Source of the DNA: MGBC163016 sp964469815
GTDB lineage: Bacteria > Actinomycetota > Coriobacteriia > Coriobacteriales > Eggerthellaceae
Length of the DNA stretch: 56,774 nt
Assembly: GCA_964469815.1 (NCBI GenBank)
Contig: CAYXZC010000004.1
Location: forward strand, 1 to 56,774
Reading direction: 5' to 3'
The notes beneath the pieces were generated by a model. The model was not told where the DNA came from. It saw nothing but the letters and a program-made list of their open reading frames with translations, and ran no database searches. Below are positions 34,201 to 42,367 of this stretch, one piece after another. Both the position numbers and the translations under genes were made by a program. The number at the start of each line of letters is the position of its first letter. Position 1 is the first letter of the stretch.

Positions 34201-37200
34201 ACCAACGTCAAGGAAGACAAGCAGATCCACGTAACATTCGCGAAGGCGGGATCTTCCAAGGATCGCGATTCCGCATACACGGTCATCGTGAAGAATGGCG
34301 AGCATGGCAAGGTTTCGCCTGTGGGCGTTCTTACCATCGCAGGCGGAGCGTCGCTGCCGATATCCATCATGCCCGATGATGGCTACACCTACGACAAAGT
34401 GAACGTGAAAGCCATCGGCGCCAGCGGTTCGGGCATCAATATGGCCGGGTCGGTCTATAGGAACCTGTTCACCTACTTCGATGTTCAGGAGAATATGGAG
34501 ATAGAGGTCACTTTCCGTCCGCTCGGTCCTGGCGAGGATATGATCATTCCTACGCCGATCCCGCAAAACCTGATCGTTTGGGGGCCTGAGAACTCTGCAG
34601 TGGCCGATGGCGCAACTCTGCAGCCTGCGACCGATGGTCTTACCTTCTATAAGCAATTCGGCCGCGACTATGCATCGACCGCCGGTTACTTCACCGTTGT
34701 CATAGCACCTGGTTACAAGCTTGATTTCATCAAGGTGAATGGCAAGGATGCCACCTATTCGCAAACCGGTGATGGCGTGTATTCGCTGGTTATCCCGCAG
34801 CGTGAAGTGAAGCAGGATACTCTCATCGAAGTGGGCACTACGCAGGAAACGCCATCGATCTCCACTGTTAGCACGAAGACCGTAACAGTAACAGCGGAGG
34901 GCAATGGTCAGGTCTCGCCTGCAACCGATGTTGCGAACAGCCCCGTCGGCAAGAAGGGCATCTTCCAGATCGAAACGGGCAAATCGCAGACGTTCTATTT
35001 CTACCCTGAGGATGGCTACAAGCTCAGCGCGGTCTATGTGAACGATTCGCTCGTCAGTGTTGAGAACTATTCGTACACGGTGGCATCAATCATGGTGAAC
35101 ACGCATGTACGTGCAGTGTTCGTCGAAGGAAGGCAGTCTCCGGCGATAAGCGAGCTCGGCGGCACGTTCGATATCTCGGTCACCATCGACCCATCTGCCG
35201 ATGGCGGCCAGCATGGTAGTGTGTCTCCGCGGTTTATGCGTGTTATGAAGGGCGGTTCGGCGACGTTCACCTTCATACCTGAGAGTGGGTATGAGGCTCA
35301 TCTGTTCGACGGCACGACCGAGATTACCAACCAGATGAGTGGCAATTCTTATACGATCACGAACGTTACCGCGAACAAGGATCTATCGGTTCGTTTCGAC
35401 AAGATCGAGATGGACATAACCAAATACCACAATGTCACCGTCACTCACGGTGATCACGGTTGGGTGTCCCCAGAGGGAATAACGCGTGTGCTCGATGGCG
35501 GGTCGGTGACGTTCTCCATCATCCCCGATGCCGGTTACACGCTCGATACCCTTACGGTGAATGATCAGCCTGTAAGCGTGAATCCGGGCAACCTTACCTA
35601 TACGCTTTCCAACGTAACGGCCAACATGTCAGTGCATGCTACGTTCAAGACTGGAAGCGCTCCTGCTGTCACGCGTTATAACCTGATGGCTTACACAAGC
35701 GCAGGCGGCATGGTCTCCCCAACATCGGTGCAGGCGGCTGCGGGCACCAATCAGTCGTTCACGTTTACGCCGCTTCAAGGTTATAAGCTCGTGGATGTTG
35801 TCGTGGACGGCGGTACTCCCATTCCGGCCTCCAGTTTGGCCGATGGCGTTTACACGCTTTCCAACATCAGCGCCGATCATACGGTAGTGGGCAATTTCGT
35901 GCCCGATGAGTCCTCCAATCCCGAATCCCATCATTACACGGTGTTCGTGCAGGCCGGTACTGGTGGATCCATCTCGCCTGACCGTGCAGTTAGCGTGCCA
36001 GCGGGTGGAAGCCAGACCTTCTCGATCATCCCCGATGCGGGTTACAAGGTGAAGAGCCTAACCATCATCACGTTCCTGAACGGCAATTCGCCCACGAATC
36101 CGGATAAGCCGGATACCTCCGCGGGCGATCCCGATCGTCTCGAAACGCATGTTGAGAACTTCAGCGGCACAAGCTATACGCTGTTCAACATCACCGCGAA
36201 CAAAACGTTCAGGGTGGATTTCGAGCCATTGGCTCCGGGCGAGACCCAAACACCAGTGAACACGTTCGACATCACTGCCACTGCCAGCGCCAACGGCAGC
36301 GTCTCTCCAGCGGGAACCACGAAGGTCGCTGCAGGCGCCATGTCGTTCTACAGCTTCATCCCCACTGATGGGTATAAGCTTTCCTATGTAGTGGTTGATG
36401 GTGTGAACATCCCGGCCGCCATGATAACCAACAATCAGTACGTGTTCTCCAATGTGCTCGAGAACCACACCATACACGCGGTGTTCTGCCCGGAAAGCGA
36501 TAACGTGGCCGATTTCGTCACCGTTGTGGTGGACAAGCCCATCGGCGGCACCATAACCCCTTATGGCGATAACGGCAGCGTGCTCGTTCGCAAGGGCGAG
36601 AATGCAACGTTCAAGATTGCAGCCATCTATGGGTATCGGATCGCTTCCATTGAGGTGAACGGAACATCGATCGCTCCGAGCAGGGTCGATACTCCTCAGT
36701 ACAGCTTCGATGGTGCGAACTTCACGTTCAAGAATCTGAACGCCGATGCGAAGATATCCGCTACGTTCACGGAAACGAATGATTCGGACAATCCAACGCC
36801 TAAGTACACCACTATCACCATCTCGGGATGCGAGAACGGTGCAGGCGGGACCACATCCTATGGCAACGGCACTTCTGTGATCGAGGAGGTTCCTGCCGGT
36901 GGAAGCTTGGATGTCTCGTTCATCCCTGACAGCGGTAAGGCTATAAAGGAACTTGTCATAACTTACCCGGACGGGTCGCGCGAGGTCATCGGCGCACCTA
37001 GGGTGAACGATATCTGGCAGAAGGGCTTCATGACATTCCGCGATACGCAGGTGAATGGTGGAGGTCTTACCATCGCTGTTAGCTGGCGCAACATAACCAG
37101 CGAAGAGCAAGAGGATATCGATAACGGCAAGATCAAGCCGGCTTCATTCCATGAGATCTTGGCTACCTCTTCGGGCACCGGATCCATCAACCCATACGGG

Positions 37201-40200
37201 CGCTTGAAGGTCGCAAACGGCGCATCGCTGCGTTTCACGTTAACGCCTAACTCCGGGTCGGAACTTACCAGCCTGAAAGTGGATGGGAACGAGATCATCT
37301 CGCAGCTCAATGGTTCGCGTACATACACATTCAACAGTTCCGACACGAACGACCATTCGATCGCTGCTGAGTTCGGAATGCAGGACAACACGATCGATTA
37401 CTACACCATCGAAGCATCGGCTACCGGAAATGGCAGGGTATCACCTGATAAGGTGGAAGTTGCTGCAGGACAGTCCTCATCGGTCAATTTCTTCCCAGAT
37501 GAGGGCTACAAGCTTACGAGCATCTCTATAGATGGCGGTGAGCGCATCGCGTACAACGCTACCACCTACACGTTCTCCAATATCTCTGAGAACCACAGCA
37601 TCAAGGCGTACTTCAACCAGCTTGAAGACGGCGAGACCACTTGGAAGACAACTCCTGTGGAAGTGCAGGCGAAGGTGGTCGAAGGTACCGGTAGCGTTTC
37701 TCCTGAGAACGTGCTCGTGCCGCTCGGTTCCACCTATACTTTCAGCTTGAAACCAGGCAATGGCTTCGAAGTAGACTATGTTGAGTTCAATGGGAACATC
37801 AGCTTCGTGCCTGCCGGTGCAACATCTTACACTGTATCTCCGCTTGATCGTGGCGGACAACCCAATGTGTTCAATGTTTACTACAAGATGGTCGAGTCCG
37901 ACAAGGGCGATATGACCGTTACCGCCAAGGTGGAAGTCGATGTTCAGGCCGGATCTTCTGGAAACGGCTCGGGCAGTGTAACTCCTCCTAGCAAGACCGT
38001 TTCTTACGGTGAGAGCGCAACGTTCTACATCATGCCCGATCCGGGTTCTACGGTAAGCTCTGTAACAGTGGATGGACAGCCCATTCCGTATTCCGGAGTC
38101 GATGGTGAAGAGCACACATATCTGAACGGCTGGTCCGGTGGGCCGCAAACGGTGAACTACACCGGAGGCGCCACCACGTCGCAGGCGCTGTATCGTGGCG
38201 GAGCCAACCTGTTCACAGCGGCTGAGGGCGACAACTTCTATTCGACCTATCGCGCCACCATCCCGAACATCACGGGCGATGTTACCTTAGAGGTTTCATT
38301 CCGCAAGATCGATGAAAACAAGTTCGATTACATCACTTCGAACATGCACGAGCTCGTCGTAACTTCCGAAGGCGGCGGCACGGTGAATCCGATCGGGTCG
38401 ATGCTGATGCCTGAAGGGGATACGGACAACATCCGCTTCAAGACGTTCGCGGGCTACTATCTCGATTCCGTTACGATCGAGTACTACAAGATGGAGAACG
38501 GCAAGAAGGTAGTGGTCGATACTCGTGATGTCACCGACCGTGTGAATGGCCAAACATTGCCTTTGACCATGGGCGAATACAACATGCATGTGCACGCGAA
38601 GTATTCGCTGATCGGAACGCCTTCCGTTGTGAATGTGGGGATCGGCGATTCGAAGATACCTGTGCTCGATGCCGATGGTAACCCAACGTTCGATGCCGAT
38701 GGCAATGCTGTGTTCAAGGACGTGGATGTTTCGACCGTACAGCCGAAGATCATCGATCCGACTACGGGCGAGGCTGTGGACTTCCCACGTAATCAGGTAA
38801 CGACCTTCTTCTTCGACACCACAGAGAAAGGCCCGAATGGTCGTGATCTGGTGCTCGACAAGGTGTATTACAACGGACAGGAGATACCTGTTTCGCAACT
38901 CGGCGCCAACTACGTAACGCTCATGTTGGGCGCCAGTGGCGACTTCGACATCATCTGGCGCGAGCTTCGTGAGGATGAGAGCAAGGTGGACCCGCCTGGA
39001 TACGACGTTACCGCTGTGGTAGTCGATGGAACAGGCGGCAAGATATCGCCTCCGGGACGCACGCGCGTTCTTGATGGCGGATCGATCAGCTACGCTCTTT
39101 CGATCGCTGAGGATGGCTGGCTGATATCCAGCGTTGTGGACGTTTCCAATCCCGGACAGGATAACGAGACAGAGCGCGTGGTTCCTCCGGAGGAATATCG
39201 CAAGGGCGTATACACGCTCAACAACGTAACCTGCAACCATGAGGTTCGCGTGACGTTCATCGAGGCGCAGCGTGTTTATGTTGAATGGAACAACGACGAG
39301 GGCTTTGTTACCCCTAACACTGCACCGGGCGAGTATATCCTGGTCGCGAAGGACACATCGCTGAACTTCGTTGTGGCTCCGTATTTCGGATATGAGGTCG
39401 AAGGCGTCTGGGTGGATACCGACGAGATGACCGATGATCTGAAGCAGACGGCTCAGGCTCGTGACGAGATCCTTGGTGCAGCTGCTGATAATCAGGTGGT
39501 CTACTTCGAGAAGGATTGCGGTATCGGTGGTTTTGCCAGCACTCAGAGCGCAGGAGCAGGATCAAACGGTGCTTCAGCGCAGAGCCCTGTGCAAGATGTT
39601 GTAGATAATGCGAACAAGGATAACGTTGGTCTTGAAGCCACACAGAAGTCGTTCGCGCGTGCCTACGCATTCCAGACCCCGCTTCTGAACAAGGGGTCGC
39701 GTTCAGGCGCGAACACTATTGCCGATGAGGCCGATCCTAACGAATTCACCATTCGGGTGCTTGCTACATTCGTTCAGGATCCGACGCAGCGACCGGATGA
39801 CAACAAGCATCATGTTACTGTGAGTGTTGCCGACGGTATCGGCGGCACTGTAACGCCGACCGAGGCGGATGTGGAGCATGGGCAATCGCTCATACTGAAC
39901 TTCCACCCCGATCCGGGATACTATGTCACATACCTGATAATCAACGGTAATTCAATCAAATGGAGCGGTAATTCCTACACCATCGACTCCGTTACCGGTG
40001 ATATGGATATCCAGGTAGTGTTCGGCACCGATGATCCTAGCAAGCCTATTTCGCGTGTATTGCGTACTCTGCAGGCGCTTGCTCAGACAGGCGACCTGAA
40101 TGCACCGGCTATCGTGCTGTTGCTGGTGATAGCTGCTCTGGCACTGTTCTTCGTGGCGATGGGCGCTCGCCGCCGCAAGAGGGACGACGATGATCTGCCG

Positions 40201-40287
40201 CCTAGACCGCCGATGCCACCACGAGAGCCAATGGGTCCGGGTGCTCCCGGTGGGCCAAATGGCTACGTGAATTACGGCATGCGATAA
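31285..40287 (+). CDS. Giant InlB-type repeat surface protein with sorting signal
   Basis: 3000 residues. Signal peptide (LLHKITAILVSSFLLVSMTF, cleavage near AWA). A unique N-terminal region of ~390 residues is followed by about twenty or more degenerate repeats of 70-90 residues with the pattern G-x-[IV]-[ST]-P ... G-G-S ... F-x-P-x-x-G-Y-x-[LV] ... [YF]-T-[FL]-x-N-[IV] ... A-x-F, typical of divergent InlB B-repeats. C-terminus: LAQTGD (~2933), a hydrophobic helix, RRRKR, then an unusual Pro-rich tail of ~30 residues. It should be an adhesin-like protein fixed to the cell wall by a sortase, and a class B sortase is encoded 2.1 kb downstream. Start GTG 31285 or 31288 (AAGAAGG upstream), or ATG 31297. 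Confidence 0.85.
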   Translation: MVLTMGKLLHKITAILVSSFLLVSMTFMGAWASSGAPSYTPPNNDYTWNMTGEGAGVSEGKPHYYHPDWPYRFNASTSVNALVYDNDFKFVKASNSLNFQDAATAITETAPDKNPIEAYLKGGSGNYYVQWSVVEGTVNPSTGNFDETGTPVTFTEEHLTGMQPDADELYKFTHSITAADGLANNKMYKYVITAYKEDKDVSATATIYVSTFGDYAYRTIGANDVATAITNATGYIYTSANPATFGAGLLRQGDVSPTSDVISKLMDSAANCADGSKAITKPTQLEIYNIENKPTDLPAYLFDLVVQLEIDKTVPSLAALNEGDEVKVYWYNPESGNVKELTGVVAIAYDEDGNIIRDASTGDPVLCVQTSIMGGSAAIGAFAIGYDSAGKYTLDTAISGMGQITPYGAKTYALEMQPEFALYPMSGYELESVSVKVNDDNYTPIPASDTNFINGNMFRFDPGTFGVRDGDAVIITANFKEADPQQAAYNVTVSLSGSGSGTLSFISGAALVGVGPSGVDTTNPAMNNTTVAMGATEGPISMPSSAGVLLNFNPGAGYHVDSLKINGVEYVVTGTSYYISALTEDITVEVVYADGMTDPISDVSVSASIEDEPSGQDAAFIIDPDDPSVKVKAYSWNIVSGSDISLQTQVETDWAITSALAYFDGVADPVDMTSFVNKGLTIQSLHLFNVVSPVKVEFRYKHVDTTLTLAVDGQGGSISPAGNVDMTQGERLRVVLTPSSSSYVLGTLRMDGANITGMATSRSNGAYYTITVVKSDTPNANDGVWKLDDGTTETDQVVYINDRTAEIRATFDTVATPAPSYATIRTSVAGIGGGTITPTQMMNLGEDATVYFFPDKGYKVKSVTLDGRDVTSTLQDNDSKLVIPAVQEDHDVAVTFTNGDSIISEWTKHTIKPTSSSGGFISPESETLVYDGGSQSFFFFPMTGYVVSKLYINGSEITPADDPNYVGNSYKFTNVKEDKQIHVTFAKAGSSKDRDSAYTVIVKNGEHGKVSPVGVLTIAGGASLPISIMPDDGYTYDKVNVKAIGASGSGINMAGSVYRNLFTYFDVQENMEIEVTFRPLGPGEDMIIPTPIPQNLIVWGPENSAVADGATLQPATDGLTFYKQFGRDYASTAGYFTVVIAPGYKLDFIKVNGKDATYSQTGDGVYSLVIPQREVKQDTLIEVGTTQETPSISTVSTKTVTVTAEGNGQVSPATDVANSPVGKKGIFQIETGKSQTFYFYPEDGYKLSAVYVNDSLVSVENYSYTVASIMVNTHVRAVFVEGRQSPAISELGGTFDISVTIDPSADGGQHGSVSPRFMRVMKGGSATFTFIPESGYEAHLFDGTTEITNQMSGNSYTITNVTANKDLSVRFDKIEMDITKYHNVTVTHGDHGWVSPEGITRVLDGGSVTFSIIPDAGYTLDTLTVNDQPVSVNPGNLTYTLSNVTANMSVHATFKTGSAPAVTRYNLMAYTSAGGMVSPTSVQAAAGTNQSFTFTPLQGYKLVDVVVDGGTPIPASSLADGVYTLSNISADHTVVGNFVPDESSNPESHHYTVFVQAGTGGSISPDRAVSVPAGGSQTFSIIPDAGYKVKSLTIITFLNGNSPTNPDKPDTSAGDPDRLETHVENFSGTSYTLFNITANKTFRVDFEPLAPGETQTPVNTFDITATASANGSVSPAGTTKVAAGAMSFYSFIPTDGYKLSYVVVDGVNIPAAMITNNQYVFSNVLENHTIHAVFCPESDNVADFVTVVVDKPIGGTITPYGDNGSVLVRKGENATFKIAAIYGYRIASIEVNGTSIAPSRVDTPQYSFDGANFTFKNLNADAKISATFTETNDSDNPTPKYTTITISGCENGAGGTTSYGNGTSVIEEVPAGGSLDVSFIPDSGKAIKELVITYPDGSREVIGAPRVNDIWQKGFMTFRDTQVNGGGLTIAVSWRNITSEEQEDIDNGKIKPASFHEILATSSGTGSINPYGRLKVANGASLRFTLTPNSGSELTSLKVDGNEIISQLNGSRTYTFNSSDTNDHSIAAEFGMQDNTIDYYTIEASATGNGRVSPDKVEVAAGQSSSVNFFPDEGYKLTSISIDGGERIAYNATTYTFSNISENHSIKAYFNQLEDGETTWKTTPVEVQAKVVEGTGSVSPENVLVPLGSTYTFSLKPGNGFEVDYVEFNGNISFVPAGATSYTVSPLDRGGQPNVFNVYYKMVESDKGDMTVTAKVEVDVQAGSSGNGSGSVTPPSKTVSYGESATFYIMPDPGSTVSSVTVDGQPIPYSGVDGEEHTYLNGWSGGPQTVNYTGGATTSQALYRGGANLFTAAEGDNFYSTYRATIPNITGDVTLEVSFRKIDENKFDYITSNMHELVVTSEGGGTVNPIGSMLMPEGDTDNIRFKTFAGYYLDSVTIEYYKMENGKKVVVDTRDVTDRVNGQTLPLTMGEYNMHVHAKYSLIGTPSVVNVGIGDSKIPVLDADGNPTFDADGNAVFKDVDVSTVQPKIIDPTTGEAVDFPRNQVTTFFFDTTEKGPNGRDLVLDKVYYNGQEIPVSQLGANYVTLMLGASGDFDIIWRELREDESKVDPPGYDVTAVVVDGTGGKISPPGRTRVLDGGSISYALSIAEDGWLISSVVDVSNPGQDNETERVVPPEEYRKGVYTLNNVTCNHEVRVTFIEAQRVYVEWNNDEGFVTPNTAPGEYILVAKDTSLNFVVAPYFGYEVEGVWVDTDEMTDDLKQTAQARDEILGAAADNQVVYFEKDCGIGGFASTQSAGAGSNGASAQSPVQDVVDNANKDNVGLEATQKSFARAYAFQTPLLNKGSRSGANTIADEADPNEFTIRVLATFVQDPTQRPDDNKHHVTVSVADGIGGTVTPTEADVEHGQSLILNFHPDPGYYVTYLIINGNSIKWSGNSYTIDSVTGDMDIQVVFGTDDPSKPISRVLRTLQALAQTGDLNAPAIVLLLVIAALALFFVAMGARRRKRDDDDLPPRPPMPPREPMGPGAPGGPNGYVNYGMR

Positions 40288-40289
40288 CG

Positions 40290-40321
40290 AAAAGAGCAGG
40301 ATATCGATCCTGCTCTTTTTT
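40290..40321 (+). terminator. Strong intrinsic terminator after the giant surface protein
   Basis: AAAAGAGCAGGAT (40290-40302), loop ATCG, ATCCTGCTCTTTT (40307-40319) with further T: a 13-bp stem directly after the stop codon. Confidence 0.93.
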
Positions 40322-40344
40322 GCATTTAGTAAGTCTTCTCGTGT

Positions 40345-40468
40345 AATGCAAGTGGATATACTTTCGTCTCGACGCGTCGTCGCCGTGAGCTAACTCGTGG
40401 AAGCCCACCACGAGTGGATCTCACGGCTCCTTTGGCTTTACCTCATCTCAAGCATACCCACTTGCATT
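40345..40468. repeat. Family A structured repeat, copy 3
   Basis: Terminal inverted repeats AATGCAAGTGG (40345-40355) and CCACTTGCATT (40458-40468). Inside: palindrome CGACGCGTCG (40370-40379), CCGTGAG (40383-40389) with CTCACGG (40420-40426), and hairpin CTCGTGG (40394-40400) with CCACGAG (40408-40414). It can fold into one long branched stem. Confidence 0.8.
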
Positions 40469-40517
40469 TTTTGTCATCCTGAACGAAGTGAAGGATCTTT
40501 TTGTGTATCAAAGTCGA

Positions 40518-40654
40518 AGGTATCCCTTTTCGATTTGCTCTGAACACCATATTTCATATGCTTTCGTAAGAAAGCAATATATGAATGCATGAAGGAGCGA
40601 ACCGCTGATGCGAAGCATCGAGAGTGAGCGCCAAATGCGAAAAGGGGATATCTT
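40518..40654. repeat. Family B MITE-like element, copy 2
   Basis: About 137 bp between imperfect terminal inverted repeats (AAGGTATCCCTTTTCG side and CGAAAAGGGGATATCTTT side). The interior has CACCATATTTCATATGC, hairpin CTTTCGTAAGAAAG, ATATATGAATGCATGAAGG and hairpin GATGC/GCATC. Nearly identical to the copy at 50004. Confidence 0.75.
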
Positions 40655-40841
40655 TGGCTTTTTTATACTTTACGGTCAAGCGTATTCGTTGTTTTTTCAT
40701 TCTTCACCATGCGACATATTTTGTTACACATTCGTGTGATCTGCTTCGTTCCAATTCGATGACAGCGCGATGCTGATTTTTTGCGGAACATTGCGCTATG
40801 ATAGACTTTCTCAATACTTAAATCATCGAAAGGGACTTCCA

Positions 40842-42014
40842 ATGATCTGTCCGTATTGTGGAAAAGAAAATGTAGATCGGTCGCCGTTCTGTTCCGATTG
40901 CGGAAAGTCGCTCGCCGGTACTTACGGAGATGCTGTTAAGGCAGAGATGAAGGCTGAAACAGCCGGTGAAGTGGCAGCTGTGAACTCTGTCAACGTAGAT
41001 AATGGAGTTCAGATCCCGGCTCAAACAGAATCGGTAAGGGAAACCGATGTCGAAACAGTGGTTGAGGCTCCGGCTGAGGCTGCTTCAACAGCCGCAGCTT
41101 CAAGTGCATCGCAAGCCAGCCCTACTCCGCCACCTCCACCGCAAGAGGCGCCCCAACCTTCATCTCAACCTGCATCTCAACCCAACACGCAGTATCAGCA
41201 ACCCCAGACCGTACCCCAAGGTGTTCCCTATGGTGCTCCAACGAAGCCGGTTTATGCGCAAGGTTGTTTGGGAGCAGCTTGGAAGGACATCACTTCCTCT
41301 GAAGGTTGGTTCAAGAAGATTCTTCTTTTGGGGCTGATCATGTGCGTGCCGATCCTCAATTTCTACGTTTATGGTTATTGCATGCGATGGGCGCGTCAGC
41401 TTGTTCTTGGCAAGATCGATAAGATGCCGAAGAAGATCTTCGAAGAGGGTAATTTCTCGCAAGGTTTCTATGCGTTCGTCTGGATTTTCGTATTCGGTCT
41501 GGTCGTAAGCATTGCTTCGACCATCTTCGGATTCATCCCGATCCTTGGTGCCATCGCGGTGATTTGCCTTGGTCTTTTCGCTGCGATGTTTGAGCTTATG
41601 GGAACCATGCGTGTTGCTATCTCGAAGAATCTTGGACGAGCATTCGATATCAAAGAGGACTGGCGTGGTTTCACTAAGAATTTCGGCAGTCTGTTCTGTC
41701 TGTCGATCGTTCCGCAGCTGACATTATTGATCCCGATCTTTGTGGGAGCATTGATGATCATGCCGATGATCTTCGCAACTGTATGGTCTGAACCGTTCCA
41801 GGGCATGATGTATTCGTATTCCGGATATGGCATAGAATCTGTGTTGATGGTTATTTCTACTATCTTGATGTTCTTGCCTGCATTCCTGCTCTATTACGTT
41901 TTCATATGTCTCTTCGAGGGATTCGTGTACGTTTGGACATATCGTGCGGTTGGGCATTACGTTGCACGTGAATTGCCGGATTGGAGCTCCATCGCCCCGC
42001 AGTTCGAGCCGTAA
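40842..42014 (+). CDS. Zinc-ribbon membrane protein (DUF4013 type)
   Basis: About 390 residues. An N-terminal zinc ribbon with two CxxC pairs (CPYCGKENVDRSPFCSDCGK) is followed by a ~110-residue Pro/Gln/Ser-rich linker and a C-terminal membrane domain with about six helices (FWIF, GALMIMPMIFA, LMFLPAFLLYYVFICLF regions) resembling DUF4013. Function unknown; zinc-ribbon plus membrane proteins of this kind often sit near secretion or cell-envelope genes. Start: ATG 40842 has GAAAGGG 7 nt upstream; the frame is open earlier but without support. It lies between the giant surface protein and the sortase and may help handle the exported proteins, which is an inference from position. Confidence 0.8.
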   Translation: MICPYCGKENVDRSPFCSDCGKSLAGTYGDAVKAEMKAETAGEVAAVNSVNVDNGVQIPAQTESVRETDVETVVEAPAEAASTAAASSASQASPTPPPPPQEAPQPSSQPASQPNTQYQQPQTVPQGVPYGAPTKPVYAQGCLGAAWKDITSSEGWFKKILLLGLIMCVPILNFYVYGYCMRWARQLVLGKIDKMPKKIFEEGNFSQGFYAFVWIFVFGLVVSIASTIFGFIPILGAIAVICLGLFAAMFELMGTMRVAISKNLGRAFDIKEDWRGFTKNFGSLFCLSIVPQLTLLIPIFVGALMIMPMIFATVWSEPFQGMMYSYSGYGIESVLMVISTILMFLPAFLLYYVFICLFEGFVYVWTYRAVGHYVARELPDWSSIAPQFEP

Positions 42015-42214
42015 GACGATAGTAAATGAACAGGAGGCGCAAAGGTTTTTGCAGAGACCATCAGGTTCATTTCTATTGGATTTCGTTTTCGGTTTGAAAA
42101 ACATGCAAACGTGCTAACATAGTTGAAAATTCATGCGGGAGCAAAACGGTTCAGCTCCTGTGATAGGGGAAACCCCGAGCCGCTCGCGAACGCGGCGTGT
42201 TGAAAGGATATTTC

Positions 42215-42337
42215 ATGGACGGATTGTTGGAATTTCTTGCACAGCCTTGGGTTATCGGCATCATCATTGCTATCATCGTGATACTTCTTGTCGTCTTCAT
42301 CGGCAAGGGTTTCATCGACGAGATGAAGAAGAAATAA
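42215..42337 (+). CDS. 40-residue single-helix membrane microprotein
   Basis: Sequence layout: MDGLLEFLAQPW, a hydrophobic helix (VIGIIIAIIVILLVVFIG), then KGFIDEMKKK. GAAAGG lies 7 nt before the ATG. The short acidic/aromatic start and basic end predict a small bitopic protein with its C-terminus inside. It sits 30 nt before the sortase start and is probably co-transcribed with it. It is too short for most gene finders. It could be a regulatory or stabilising partner of the sortase or of the DUF4013 protein; no family is recognised. Confidence 0.7.
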   Translation: MDGLLEFLAQPWVIGIIIAIIVILLVVFIGKGFIDEMKKK

Positions 42338-42367
42338 CCAAGCAGACGCATTTAGGTAAAGGGCGGT

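Larger units (their letters stand above)
40288..40841. other. 554-bp gene-free stretch filled by repeats
   Basis: In order: the terminator, a family A copy, a short family E motif (GTCATCCTGAACGAAGTGAA, then GGATC, 40473-40497), a family B copy, and ~130 bp of AT-rich DNA leading to a -10 box TATGAT (40797-40802) for the zinc-ribbon gene. No coding frame is supported. Confidence 0.6.

Noticed and set aside
36058..37110. Long open frame on the minus strand (about 350 codons) inside the giant surface protein gene
   Set aside because: It is antisense to a clear repeat protein; the repeats share codon patterns that keep the opposite frame open. No start signal or family. The same applies to frames near 33898-34764, 37477-38148 and 38296-39240.
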